Assembly: GCF_000001735.4 (NCBI RefSeq)
Contig: NC_003070.9
Coordinates: forward strand, 5,270,001-5,334,000
DNA from: Arabidopsis thaliana
Taxonomy: Eukaryota > Streptophyta > Magnoliopsida > Brassicales > Brassicaceae
Length of the DNA: 64,000 bases
Direction of reading: 5' to 3'
Shown here: positions 48,307 to 59,110 of the stretch, in pieces
How positions within the stretch are numbered: position 1 is the stretch's first letter
Layout of the letters: each line of letters opens with the position of its first letter
The notes under the pieces: generated by a model
Database searches by the model: none
Told to the model about the DNA's origin: nothing
Seen by the model: the letters and a program-made list of their open reading frames with translations, nothing else
Translations under genes and position numbers: made by a program

Positions 48307-50422
48307 ATGTTTGCTCTTTCCAAGGTTTTGCGGAGGTTGGTTTCCTCGATTATACACTTGTTATACCATTTGATTCTTTATTTACTTTTTTCATTTGTCT
48401 TCTCTATCCCAAAATTGGATATAATTAACAGTTCTCTAGCATCATGCGAGATTGAAATGCTTCAGTCTCACAGCTTTCTATTATTAATAATTTTTTCAGA
48501 AGTCAGAGTCTCCGCCTAGGAGCTTGCAATGCTGTCTACTCTAAGCTAGATATACCATTGGGAGAAAGAAACATTGCTATTGAATCAAACGCTTTGATTC
48601 ATGATAAACACGAAGCTTTGCCTAGATTTTATGAGCTCTCTTGGTCTTCCTCTACCGGAAGACGTTCACTTTCCTCGGACGCTGGAGCTAAAACTACCGG
48701 AGATGACGATGACCTCGAAGACAAGAATGTAGACCTTGCAACTCCAGACGAGACTAGTAGTGATAGTGAAGATGGTGAGGAGTTTTCCGGTGATGAAGGG
48801 GATATTGAAGGAGCAGAGCTGGAACTACATGTCCCGGAAAGCAAGAGACCATCGGAGATGTTTAAGGCCATTGTTTCTGTCTCAGGTCTGTCTGTAGGGA
48901 GTGCTCTTGATAAGTGGGTTGAACAAGGAAAGGATACCAACCGTAAAGAGTTTGAAAGTGCGATGCTACAACTCCGTAAACGTCGGATGTTTGGGAGAGC
49001 ATTGCAGGTACTGAGTACTCTTTGTTTCAACTTGAGCTGAATATTAATGTCCATCAATTAGTTCAGTATCAAAGAATGTTGCTTGGTTCTCAGTAATGCT
49101 TTCTGTTTTGTCTCCAGACTTTCTGTTCTCTAAGTGTTTTCTCTCGTTTCTGCGATGTCTTGTTGTTGGTATAGATGACAGAATGGTTAGACGAAAATAA
49201 GCAGTTTGAAATGGAGGAGAGAGATTATGCTTGTCGGCTTGATCTGATTTCCAAGGTACGTGGCTGGTACAAGGGAGAAGCTTATATCAAAACAATCCCG
49301 GAATCTTTCAGAGGGGAATTGGTCTACCGAACCCTCCTGGCGAATCATGTGGCAACTAGCAATGTGAGAACAGCTGAAGCAGTTTTCAACAAAATGAAGG
49401 ACTTGGGATTCCCTCTGTCAACATTCACCTGTAATCAGATGCTTATTCTTTACAAAAGGGTCGACAAGAAGAAAATAGCCGATGTGTTATTGCTGTTGGA
49501 GAAGGAAAATCTGAAGCCGAATCTTAACACATACAAAATCCTGATTGATACCAAAGGATCATCAAATGACATAACTGGGATGGAACAAATTGTGGAGACA
49601 ATGAAAAGTGAAGGTGTTGAGCTTGACCTTCGTGCACGAGCTCTCATTGCAAGACACTATGCATCAGCTGGGCTTAAAGAGAAGGCTGAGAAAGTGCTGA
49701 AAGAGATGGAAGGTGAAAGCTTGGAGGAAAATCGGCATATGTGCAAGGATTTGCTTTCCGTCTATGGCTATCTCCAGAGGGAGGATGAAGTGCGCAGAGT
49801 TTGGAAGATCTGTGAAGAAAACCCCCGTTATAACGAGGTCCTTGCTGCAATCTTGGCTTTTGGAAAGATCGATAAAGTCAAAGATGCAGAGGCGGTTTTT
49901 GAGAAGGTGTTGAAGATGTCCCATAGAGTTTCTTCTAATGTTTACTCCGTTCTCTTGAGGGTTTACGTGGATCACAAGATGGTCTCAGAGGGTAAGGATC
50001 TTGTTAAGCAGATGTCAGACAGCGGGTGCAATATTGGGGCCTTAACATGGGATGCAGTGATCAAGCTCTATGTGGAAGCCGGGGAAGTAGAAAAGGCTGA
50101 GTCTTCACTGAGCAAGGCAATACAGTCGAAACAGATTAAACCGTTGATGAGCTCCTTCATGTACTTAATGCACGAGTATGTGAGAAGGGGTGATGTTCAT
50201 AACACAGAGAAAATCTTCCAGAGGATGAAGCAAGCTGGCTATCAATCTCGCTTCTGGGCGTACCAAACCCTTATCCAAGCTTATGTCAATGCCAAAGCTC
50301 CAGCTTATGGAATGAAGGAAAGAATGAAAGCTGATAACATCTTCCCAAATAAAAGATTAGCTGCTCAACTCGCTAAAGCCGATCCCTTCAAGAAGACCCC
50401 TCTCTCGGATCTCCTTGATTGA
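48307..50422 (+). CDS. P-class PPR protein, probably mitochondrial
   Basis: Three exons, 48307-48335, 48500-49007 and 49175-50422, give 594 residues. The first nine codons plus the next exon start form a basic, Ser/Arg/Leu-rich presequence (MFALSKVLRRSQSLRLGACN), typical of mitochondrial import. A Ser/Asp/Glu-rich disordered stretch follows (about 60-120). From about residue 165 on come roughly ten degenerate P-type 35-residue repeats (TAEAVFNKMKDLGFPLSTFT, LNTYKILIDTKGSSNDITGM, SSFMYLMHEYVRRGDVHNTE). No E or DYW tail, so RNA binding, stabilisation or translation and not editing is expected. Target RNA cannot be read. Matches AT1G15480. Confidence 0.9.
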
Positions 50423-50858
50423 GTTGCGTTACAGCTACAACATCATCCGCCTTGTGAATCTTTGGTTTGATTGATCAACCTTTTATCCATGTTGGTAGAA
50501 ACTTCAGTAGCTTAGTTTAAAAAAGACCTCCTGATATATAAATTCTGTTTGGTTGCTGCTATCTGGTTTTTATTTAGTCCCGTTCTTCCGGCTTAATATA
50601 ATGACAATGGTGGTGAGCAAACGAAAGCAATTTACTTCGTATTCCAAACCGGATAAATTTACAGAGACTTGCACGATTCTGTGCCACACTCATCTTCAAG
50701 TGTTTAATAAATAAAATCACCCTCGAATCATACAAAACACAAGAGAAGGGAAAGGTTACAACACTCATTAGATGAATTTACCTAGCAGGGCCTCAAATTT
50801 TTGGGCGACACTAATCGATTGTAAGCTAAGAAGACGACAAGAAAAACAAGTGATCTGG
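50423..50858. other. Convergent 3' flanks
   Basis: About 440 bases between the PPR and alpha/beta hydrolase stop codons. Holds both 3' UTRs. Confidence 0.5.
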
Positions 50859-53422
50859 CTATTGACTCTGGAGATCTGGCCTAATTACAAGTCTAGTGAT
50901 GAACGGGGACATGGCTGCAAGAAGCGCCTTGGGACACTCCTCATGTGGTAAATGCCCACATCCTGAGATTGCTACTAGTCTCTGTTGATGACACGAATGA
51001 ATGTCAGTTGCTATCTTGACATGAAAACAAACCGTAGCTGGGATAAGAGAGCTTGAGTTTGAAAGAGGGACTTACAGAGTTAAGGAGTTTAGAAGCCATT
51101 CCTTGGGAGGACTTCAATGGCACAAGGGCGTCTTCGGCCCCAGCAATGACTAGCACTGGCAGGTTTTCAACAGCCTTCAGAAGCGAAGCTGCATTTTGAG
51201 GTGCAAGCACCATCTCAGATGAAAGTCTACCTATCTCATGAAGTGCCTCATCCCAGCCTTCTACGTGTAATGGGGCCTGACAAGGAGGAAAACACATTAT
51301 TTGATACATGTCTACCAAATTGCAAATCTTTGTTTGATGTAGGGTACCTTGTATAGCCGTAGGACGTCTGTAGTCATCTTGGCAGGATCATACCAAGCAC
51401 GGCGATTCACCACCTGAGCTATCTCAGTGCGTAAAAGAGGGCGAACGAGGTGCTTCTTCCCTAGTGATGTGTGCAGAAGTATTCTTGCAAAAGCTGGAAC
51501 TACTTCCCTTGATAAGCTAGTATTAAGCAAGACAACTCCTTTGACCACGACCTAGAAATATCAGTACCAACTAGGTTTAGAAAGGAAAATATATAAGCCT
51601 GGACAATATACATCTGATTACAAGTCTACTCACTTTGATGGGATCGTTTGTTGCCATCAATCTTTGTGCAGCTTTGAGAGCAAGTAGACCTCCGTCATCA
51701 TGACCAACAAATACTACTGAAGAGAACCCCATCTCATAACAGAAAGCAATAAGCATCTCTACCTGGAAGATCCAGGCATTATTTTTGTCAAAGAAAGCAC
51801 AAATCCCCCATTGAGGTTTAATATCAATAATGAGGAGACAACTACCTGATTTTCGAGTGAATAAGGATTGAGCAGCTGTCTTTCTTCCAAATCATTCTTA
51901 TGTGGCCTGGCCGTTAATCCCCAACCAGGCCTATCAAATGCAGTGACAACACAACCAAGCTGCTGAGCCAGTGAACCCATCACATGCCTCCAAGAAAACA
52001 CTCCTCCTCCAAATCCATGAACCAGGACCACACCAAACTGACCACTTTCACCCAAGTCTTGCTCCTCAGCTCCAAAATTGAATACATTCATGTCATCCAC
52101 TAGTCCCGTTCCTTCCTTAATCTCTTTGAAAAGAAGAGGAGAAGTAGGAGAACCATCCAGAAGAGGGTCGTGCAAGGAAGAATTGTTAAACAAACTGTTG
52201 TAGCTCCTGTGGTGATGATGATGCTGGCTTTTGGTGACCATACTCAACACTTTTCTGTCAAACTTCGACCTTCCTGCCATTATCTCTGGCGTATTGTAAC
52301 TAGAATTGGCTTCGAGAACATTTGAGGAGATAGACTGCCGAGGTGAACCAGGTGAACAAAGCTTGTAATGCACAGTGAGGCCTCGGATTGTAACGAATAA
52401 ACTGTCAACATCAGCAAGCAATCTCACTGGAAGCTCTCCTTCATCGTGGGACAAAGGCTTTCGCCTTGCTTCTCCATCAAACTTGGAGGCCTTTCCAACC
52501 ACAGGAGTGGGTGACCGCGGGACTTTCTGGTGGCCAGAGAAGATGCTTTTGCATGAAAGAACCTGCCACACACAGTCCATTTAAACAAAAAAAAAACAAA
52601 GCAAATGACTTCTATTAATGAGATTCACGTGAAAGAAAGAACAAAAACTCACAGCTTCAGGGTCAACTCGGTGATACAAAATTTTCCTCCTCGCTCTGCA
52701 ACTTGTCCTGTATGCTACAACCGTATGACCAAGGGCAAAAACCACAGATGAGAGGAACAAAACCGGCATCCCCCACGACTTCTTCAGGTGGAGCCGTTTC
52801 CTAGATGGAGAGAACGAGGCTTCGTTGTTGAGTTGAGAATTAACAGTGAAAAGGCAAGCTTTAACTGAAAGAAGAAGAACCGAAACCACAGAACACAGAG
52901 ATACAGTTCCAAGGTAAGGACCGTGCGAGAGAGCAGGAACGTCCGAGAGTAAATAGATACCTATTCCACAAAATGTACAACTAATGATCATTAAAAGAGC
53001 AGACTTGATCATCAATCATAGCTATCTGCGAGAGCTAACTCAACCAACAGAGCTTTGAACAGTAACAGCCAAAGACCAAAACTTTACTATGACAAATTCA
53101 TAAAGATCAAACAGTTTCCTAAACAAGAGCAAGAAAAAAGCAACGATATGACCTTACAGATGACAAGGAAAGATCTGACAACAGAGACGATAGGAATATC
53201 AGTCAAAGATCTCTTGAAACCGTATCGCCTCAGATGCTCCTTGGCGCCGTAACACGTCACACAAGTAAAGCTCGACAACAAGAAGCTGGGAACCAACACA
53301 TCACCTATAGCTACTAACAATGGCAACGAGGAAACTAGCAGCGAAGCCAACATAGCAACCATGAAGAACACCGTCCTCAAACATCTTCTCGCCTTCTCAA
53401 CCAAAAACCAACTTTTTGCCAT
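50859..53422 (-). CDS. Membrane alpha/beta hydrolase with Asp-type nucleophile elbow
   Basis: Seven exons on the minus strand, 53153-53422, 52653-53003, 51846-52562, 51634-51762, 51348-51551, 51076-51276 and 50859-50981, all phase 0, give 664 residues. The first 205 residues hold about five hydrophobic segments (VFFMVAMLASLLVSSLPLLV, LLMIISCTFCGIGIYLL, MPVLFLSSVVFALGHTVVAY). A variable linker includes a five-His run. The hydrolase fold starts at VVLVHGFGGGVFSW (oxyanion region) and has DRPGWG. The nucleophile elbow reads VGHDDGG, with Asp468 where serine hydrolases have Ser. Asp606 (AGAEDALVP) and His634 (SGCGHLPHEE) complete a plausible triad, as in epoxide hydrolases. Substrate unknown. The acceptor of exon 2 was chosen to keep the frame open. 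Matches AT1G15490. Confidence 0.87.
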
Positions 53423-56400
53423 CCTCTCCGCTTCAATCGGGTCAAACCCCAATCGGACGGCTCTAACTCCTCCTCACCAATTCAAATTTTACAATGTGTC
53501 TACAAAAAGGGCTCTGAGATTAACCAAATCAGATCCTTTCTATGCCGGAGTTGAAACACTAGATAGAAGAAACAGAGACGTCCAACAATCCAACGAATCC
53601 GGGTTATTAATTGGAGGTAAAAGTAATGGTTTTGCCATCTGCCGACGACAGATCGGCGGTGACAACGATGATAAATACTAGTCTCTCTTTTTTCACAAAC
53701 GGGAAGAAAAAAAGAAAGAAGGATCAAAGCTCACAAGCCAATGCTACGATTCTGACAAAGAGATTGAAGAAGAGTGATATTCAGAATCGCAGGAAAGACG
53801 AAATAGAGAAAAACAAAATGAACTTTTTGGTTTTCTCTCCAGAAACAAAAACTTCCGTTTTCTTCTGTTCTTTTTTTTGTTTGTTTGCTTTCTTCAACCA
53901 TTCTTTTTTAATTACATTAATATTGCACGTCGTGTTATTTTATTTTAACTTTATGTTTTAAAAAAACATATAAGGAAGTAAGTACTACTCCTCAGTGTTT
54001 TAAGAATTACTATATTAGTTGACTAAATATAATTTACTCAATTAAACATGCATTTAATTTGTTCAGTCTCGTAATAGACAGTGATTAGTGATTACTGTAT
54101 TTTAATTTCTCTTGTTTACGAATTCATAAAGAAAAGAAATTAGTAGTACACATTACACAACAACAAAACGTAATATAGAAAAACTTGACAACTTGGTCTG
54201 ACTCTGAGCCGTCTCTGCTCGGTCTGCTGTCAAAATCTTTTCTTTGGACAATTCTACCCCTTGTTTTAAGTGTATTAAACATTATATATTCGAGGCCGAA
54301 AGAGTTTTCGCACTTTATTCAAATTGACTAATTGAGCATGAAATACAGCATTAAGAAATTAGTTATTTGTAATTAACGAAACTTTGACCTCACTTTTTAT
54401 TCTCCACATTGTATGATAGATAGATCCATTCATTGACCATTGTTCATCGTGATGCCAAAAAAAAAAAAAAAAAAAACATTCATTGTCCACTTTAGTTAAG
54501 CTGGTAATAAAGCGAGTATAGAAAATAATACCGCAAATATCCGAATATATTACCTAATTTCCTAATATAAGACATGTATATATAAGTCGACGGAAAAGAC
54601 GGTAATAATTAATATTTCCATTTAGGACCTAATGCCATCTCATTTTCATTTCCAACCGTAAATATTTTTAATGTGAAAACGGTAAATTTTGGTGCAAGAT
54701 AAGTAACTTTACTAATACTGTTGATTTGTATTTTGTAGTTGTAGTTAACAAAGGAAATTCGGGGAATAAAGAAACATAGTAAGGGCACAACAAAAATTTT
54801 ATCTATTAATAACCACATGGTCCCAAAAAGCCATAATAAAGTCGTATGATGACATGTTTACACGACCATCGTTAGAAAATTAATACATATTACGGATATC
54901 AAAATCACACCCAATTTTCAAATCTCTTTATCTAATTATCTAAACTGTTCCGTTTTTAGAGGGACCCAACAACAAGCCAAAGCAAAAACTTTCTGGTAAT
55001 TGAATGTATATTGTATCATTTCGCCAACAATTTGTTTGAAAATGGATGATTTCGCCAACATAGTTTTTGGAAGAATCTGAAGTTTTGGAACCCTATTTAT
55101 AAATTATATAAGTCCATTAAATAAAAGTATGGGCCGCGAAGGAAAACGTTATGGGCTTCGTATTGGGTTTATAATAGAAAGCCCAATATGTTAAAATTTA
55201 TGAAGGAGGCTGGGCTTCACGTGAGTTATTACTACTAGACCTCTGTATTCTTCTGAATCTGACATATCGCTGATTTTAATGCGACGTGGAGCTTTATAAG
55301 ACGCAATTCATCAAAATGAATGAGCCCCACTATTTTGTTGTTGTTTTGGAGTTTTTCTGATTGAGGGAAAAGATGAAGGGGATCTTCACAGTCCCCCAAC
55401 AACACTCCATTGGAGCCATTTCCCAAGTTGGTAACACGTTTATCAAAGCCCTCCCTCGTTTTCATCAACAACTTATCGATTCATTTGCTTTGTAGATCTC
55501 TCTTTGTTTCCTGAGCTGAGTTTACTTAGGACTAATCTTCTTCTTCTTTTTTTTAAAAGAAATAAATGCATGGCAAGATTGAAAATCAAATTAAAATTCA
55601 GTAATCACTATGCTAAACTAATACCCCATCAATTTATAATAGAAAATCAAATTTTGATACGTTACCGGTGGATTTTAGATATACTCATACTAATTAATTA
55701 CTAGGATTTCGAAAATGACTAGACATCTTCTTGCCATATTTGCTAAGTATGATTGAAATCAAACTGATTTAAAGTTAGTAATACATATATATGCTCATGA
55801 TTTTCTTGTTTTTTGGGGTCAACATACATTTCTGCAAATCAAATATGCTGGTTTAAGTCTACTAAACACAAAAGTTCTCATATATTAATATATTTTCTTT
55901 TGTCTCAATAATTCTAGTAAATAAAGTAGAGGAAGAGAATGATGCACGCCAGTAGAGATTTTTATTCATATAAAATCGTTGTCTTTAGAGGAATAATACA
56001 TGCCTTAATTCTCAACAAAAATACATTTATAATGAGGAAAGTTTACTCAAGTTGCATAATATATCAAAGTACCCAATGCACGAATTCTAATCTTTTTTTA
56101 ATACTAATCATTAAGTCCATTTTGACGAAATATGTGAACGTCATTACAAAAATCTTCAGAATATTCAGACCAATTCAATTTTATTAATTACAAGGATTAT
56201 CAGCTTCGAACATAATTAGACGGTAAGAGCCGCCCTGTTAGGGTTTTTTGTCCTCAATGCCAAAATCCTCCCATTGCAGATATTATATCACTCCCACTGT
56301 CTAATAAACAACTCTCTTCTCCTCTCTACCCAGAGCGAGTCACCTTATCGTCTCTCTATCTCCTCCTTCCTATATCCCCTTGCTCTCTGGGTTTTTGCTC

Positions 56401-56425
56401 AGTGTGCTACGTGAGAGATAGAGAG
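53423..56425. other. Divergent intergenic region between hydrolase and NTT2
   Basis: 3 kb. 53423-53830 is the hydrolase leader. 54457-54476 is a run of 20 A. 53870-55060 and 55480-56200 are AT-rich and empty. 55100-55230 has a cluster of site II motifs and a CACGTG (55219) with no assigned gene. 56220-56425 is the CT-rich NTT2 leader. Confidence 0.5.
55128..55223. promoter_or_regulatory. Orphan cluster of site II/GCCCA motifs and a G-box
   Basis: tatgggccgcg (55128), atgggcttcg (55151), attgggtt (55162), gcccaat (55181), ctgggctt (55210) and tcacgtgag (55217) within 100 bases. Such clusters mark promoters, but the nearest annotated start (NTT2) is 1.2 kb away. Confidence 0.45.
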
Positions 56426-58688
56426 ATGGAAGGTCTGATTCAAACCAGAGGAATTCTCTCTTTACCCGCGAAGCCCATCGGAGTGAGAAGGCTTCTCCAA
56501 CCCTCACATGGCTTAAAGCAAAGACTTTTCACCACAAACTTACCTGCCTTGTCCTTATCCTCTAATGGTCACAAGAAATTTCAAGCCTTTCAGCAAATCC
56601 CACTTGGGATTTCGGTTTCCCACAAGGAGAGAAGCAGAGGATTCATCTGCAAGGCGGAAGCTGCGGCGGCCGGAGGCGGAAATGTGTTCGACGAAGGAGA
56701 CACAGCGGCGATGGCGGTGTCGCCTAAGATTTTCGGTGTGGAGGTTACGACTCTGAAGAAGATTGTTCCTTTAGGGCTAATGTTCTTTTGCATCCTTTTC
56801 AATTACACAATCCTTAGGGACACGAAGGATGTTTTGGTGGTGACGGCTAAAGGAAGTTCTGCTGAGATTATACCCTTTTTGAAGACATGGGTGAATCTTC
56901 CGATGGCTATTGGGTTTATGTTGCTATACACCAAACTTTCCAATGTTCTCTCCAAAAAGGCTCTCTTTTACACTGTTATTGTTCCTTTCATTGTCTACTT
57001 TGGAGCCTTTGGTTTCGTGATGTACCCTCTCAGCAATTTGATTCATCCTGAAGCTCTTGCTGATAAGCTTCTTGCAACACTCGGCCCCAGATTCATGGGT
57101 CCTCTCGCAATCATGAGGATTTGGAGTTTCTGTTTGTTCTATGTCATGGCTGAGCTTTGGGGTAGTGTTGTCGTTTCAGTTCTCTTCTGGGGATTTGCCA
57201 ACCAGGTAATTGTGATTACACTCTTCGTTTTCTGCTACTGCTAGTCATAGACTCATGTTAAGTTTGATAGCCTTGAAGATTTGGAACCCTTTTGAGTCAG
57301 TATCTTTGCTATTTGTGAATTAAACTTGCATGCAATCTTTTGGTGGCAGATTACAACTGTTGACGAAGCCAAAAAGTTCTATCCTCTGTTTGGACTTGGG
57401 GCCAATGTTGCACTTATCTTCTCAGGAAGAACTGTGAAATATTTCTCTAATATGAGAAAGAATCTTGGTCCTGGAGTTGATGGCTGGGCTGTTTCATTAA
57501 AAGCTATGATGAGTATTGTCGTGGGGATGGGTCTCGCCATCTGTTTCCTCTACTGGTGGGTGAATAGATATGTGCCCCTCCCAACCCGTAGCAAGAAGAA
57601 GAAGGTAATAAACTGGCTGAACATATGAAATACTAATGGTTTTATGTAATTAAACATGCAGCTTATGAGGGTTCTTCTGATTTGTTACAGGTGAAACCAC
57701 AGATGGGAACAATGGAGAGCTTGAAGTTCTTGGTGTCATCACCATACATTAGGGATCTTGCTACTTTGGTGGTTGCATATGGAATTAGTATCAACCTTGT
57801 TGAAGTCACATGGAAATCAAAGCTTAAAGCTCAGGTTAACAAAACCCCCATTGAAAATTACTACTTACTACTCCTACTACTACACTTTTCATCTAAGAAC
57901 CTAAAAATCCTTTCTTTGAATGCAGTTCCCTAGCCCGAACGAATACTCAGCATTTATGGGCGACTTCTCAACCTGCACAGGTATTGCAACATTCACAATG
58001 ATGCTTCTAAGCCAATACGTGTTTAAGAAGTATGGTTGGGGAGTAGCTGCAAAGATCACACCAACCGTTCTGCTATTGACCGGTGTTGCCTTCTTCTCTC
58101 TGATACTGTTTGGTGGCCCATTCGCACCATTGGTTGCCAAGCTTGGTATGACACCGCTACTCGCAGCAGTGTACGTTGGTGCCCTCCAGAATATCTTCAG
58201 CAAGAGTGCCAAGTACAGCTTGTTCGATCCTTGCAAAGAAATGGCTTATATCCCATTGGATGAGGACACCAAGGTTCCTCTCTATTTCTCTTTAAGAAAG
58301 TTGCATTCTTTGCAATCTTAGGTTCTTACTAGCTGCGGTTTGTACCATTGTTTTGCAGGTTAAAGGCAAAGCTGCAATTGATGTGGTCTGCAACCCATTG
58401 GGGAAATCAGGCGGTGCTCTAATCCAGCAGTTCATGATCCTTACATTCGGCTCACTCGCCAATTCCACACCTTACCTTGGAGTCATCCTGCTCGGTATAG
58501 TCACTGCATGGTTAGCAGCAGCTAAATCGCTGGAGGGACAGTTTAACACTCTCATGTCTGAGGAAGAGCTTGAGAGGGAAATGGAGAGAGCTTCATCAGT
58601 CAAGATTCCTGTTGTATCTCAGGAGGATGCGCCATCAGGAGAAACTACGAGCCAACTATCGGAGAAATCTACTCCTACTGGCATTTAG
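56426..58688 (+). CDS. NTT2: NTT2, plastid ATP/ADP translocator
   Basis: Five exons, 56426-57205, 57350-57604, 57691-57834, 57926-58273 and 58359-58688, all phase 0, give 618 residues. The first about 80 residues are Ser/Arg/Lys-rich, a plastid transit peptide. From residue about 110 on the TLC (bacterial-type nucleotide transporter) family pattern is plain: LKKIVPLGLMFFCILFNYTI, LRDTKDVLVVTAKGSSAEII, FVMYPLSNLIHPEALADKLL and YIPLDEDTK, with about 12 membrane segments. Known role: exchanges cytosolic ATP for stromal ADP plus phosphate at the inner envelope, feeding plastids in the dark and in heterotrophic tissue. The family came to plants from Chlamydia-like bacteria. The ATG at 56426 is the first in frame. 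Matches AT1G15500. Confidence 0.96.
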
Positions 58689-59110
58689 ACGATGATGAAT
58701 AAAAGGGTTTTGGGATTTGGTTACCTGTTGGTTTTAATGTTTTGGTCAGGAGTAATATTTTGATAGTGAGAAGACTAAAATTAATCATTTAGTTATATGT
58801 TTTTTTGGTTGTTATTGTTCTCTTGATGATACCAATACCAAACTAGTAATAAAATTTCCAAGTTCAGTAATCTTATCAATCCTCTCCTCTCTGTGTTGAT
58901 TAAACTCAGTAATATAACATAAGAATCATCATTGAGATTTTAACCAACTTTGGGAGACACTGCAATTAAGGCCAAAACGACGTAGTTTTTTGAAGTTGAA
59001 GATGATCCGTTAGTTAAGAAGAAATTTGTCGACTTTATCTTCTCGCCTTAAAACCCCAAATGTAAAACCTCTACGAGAGTGACCATGTTCTTTGCTCTGT
59101 CTCTCCTACG
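58689..59110. other. Spacer between NTT2 and ECB2
   Basis: 420 bases. NTT2 3' UTR, then a short promoter/leader for ECB2. No other gene. Confidence 0.5.

Noticed and set aside
55235-55471. Possible small minus-strand gene, about 77 codons
   Set aside because: No recognisable family, no splice evidence and its only promoter-like cluster lies downstream of its stop; kept as part of a finding, not as a CDS.
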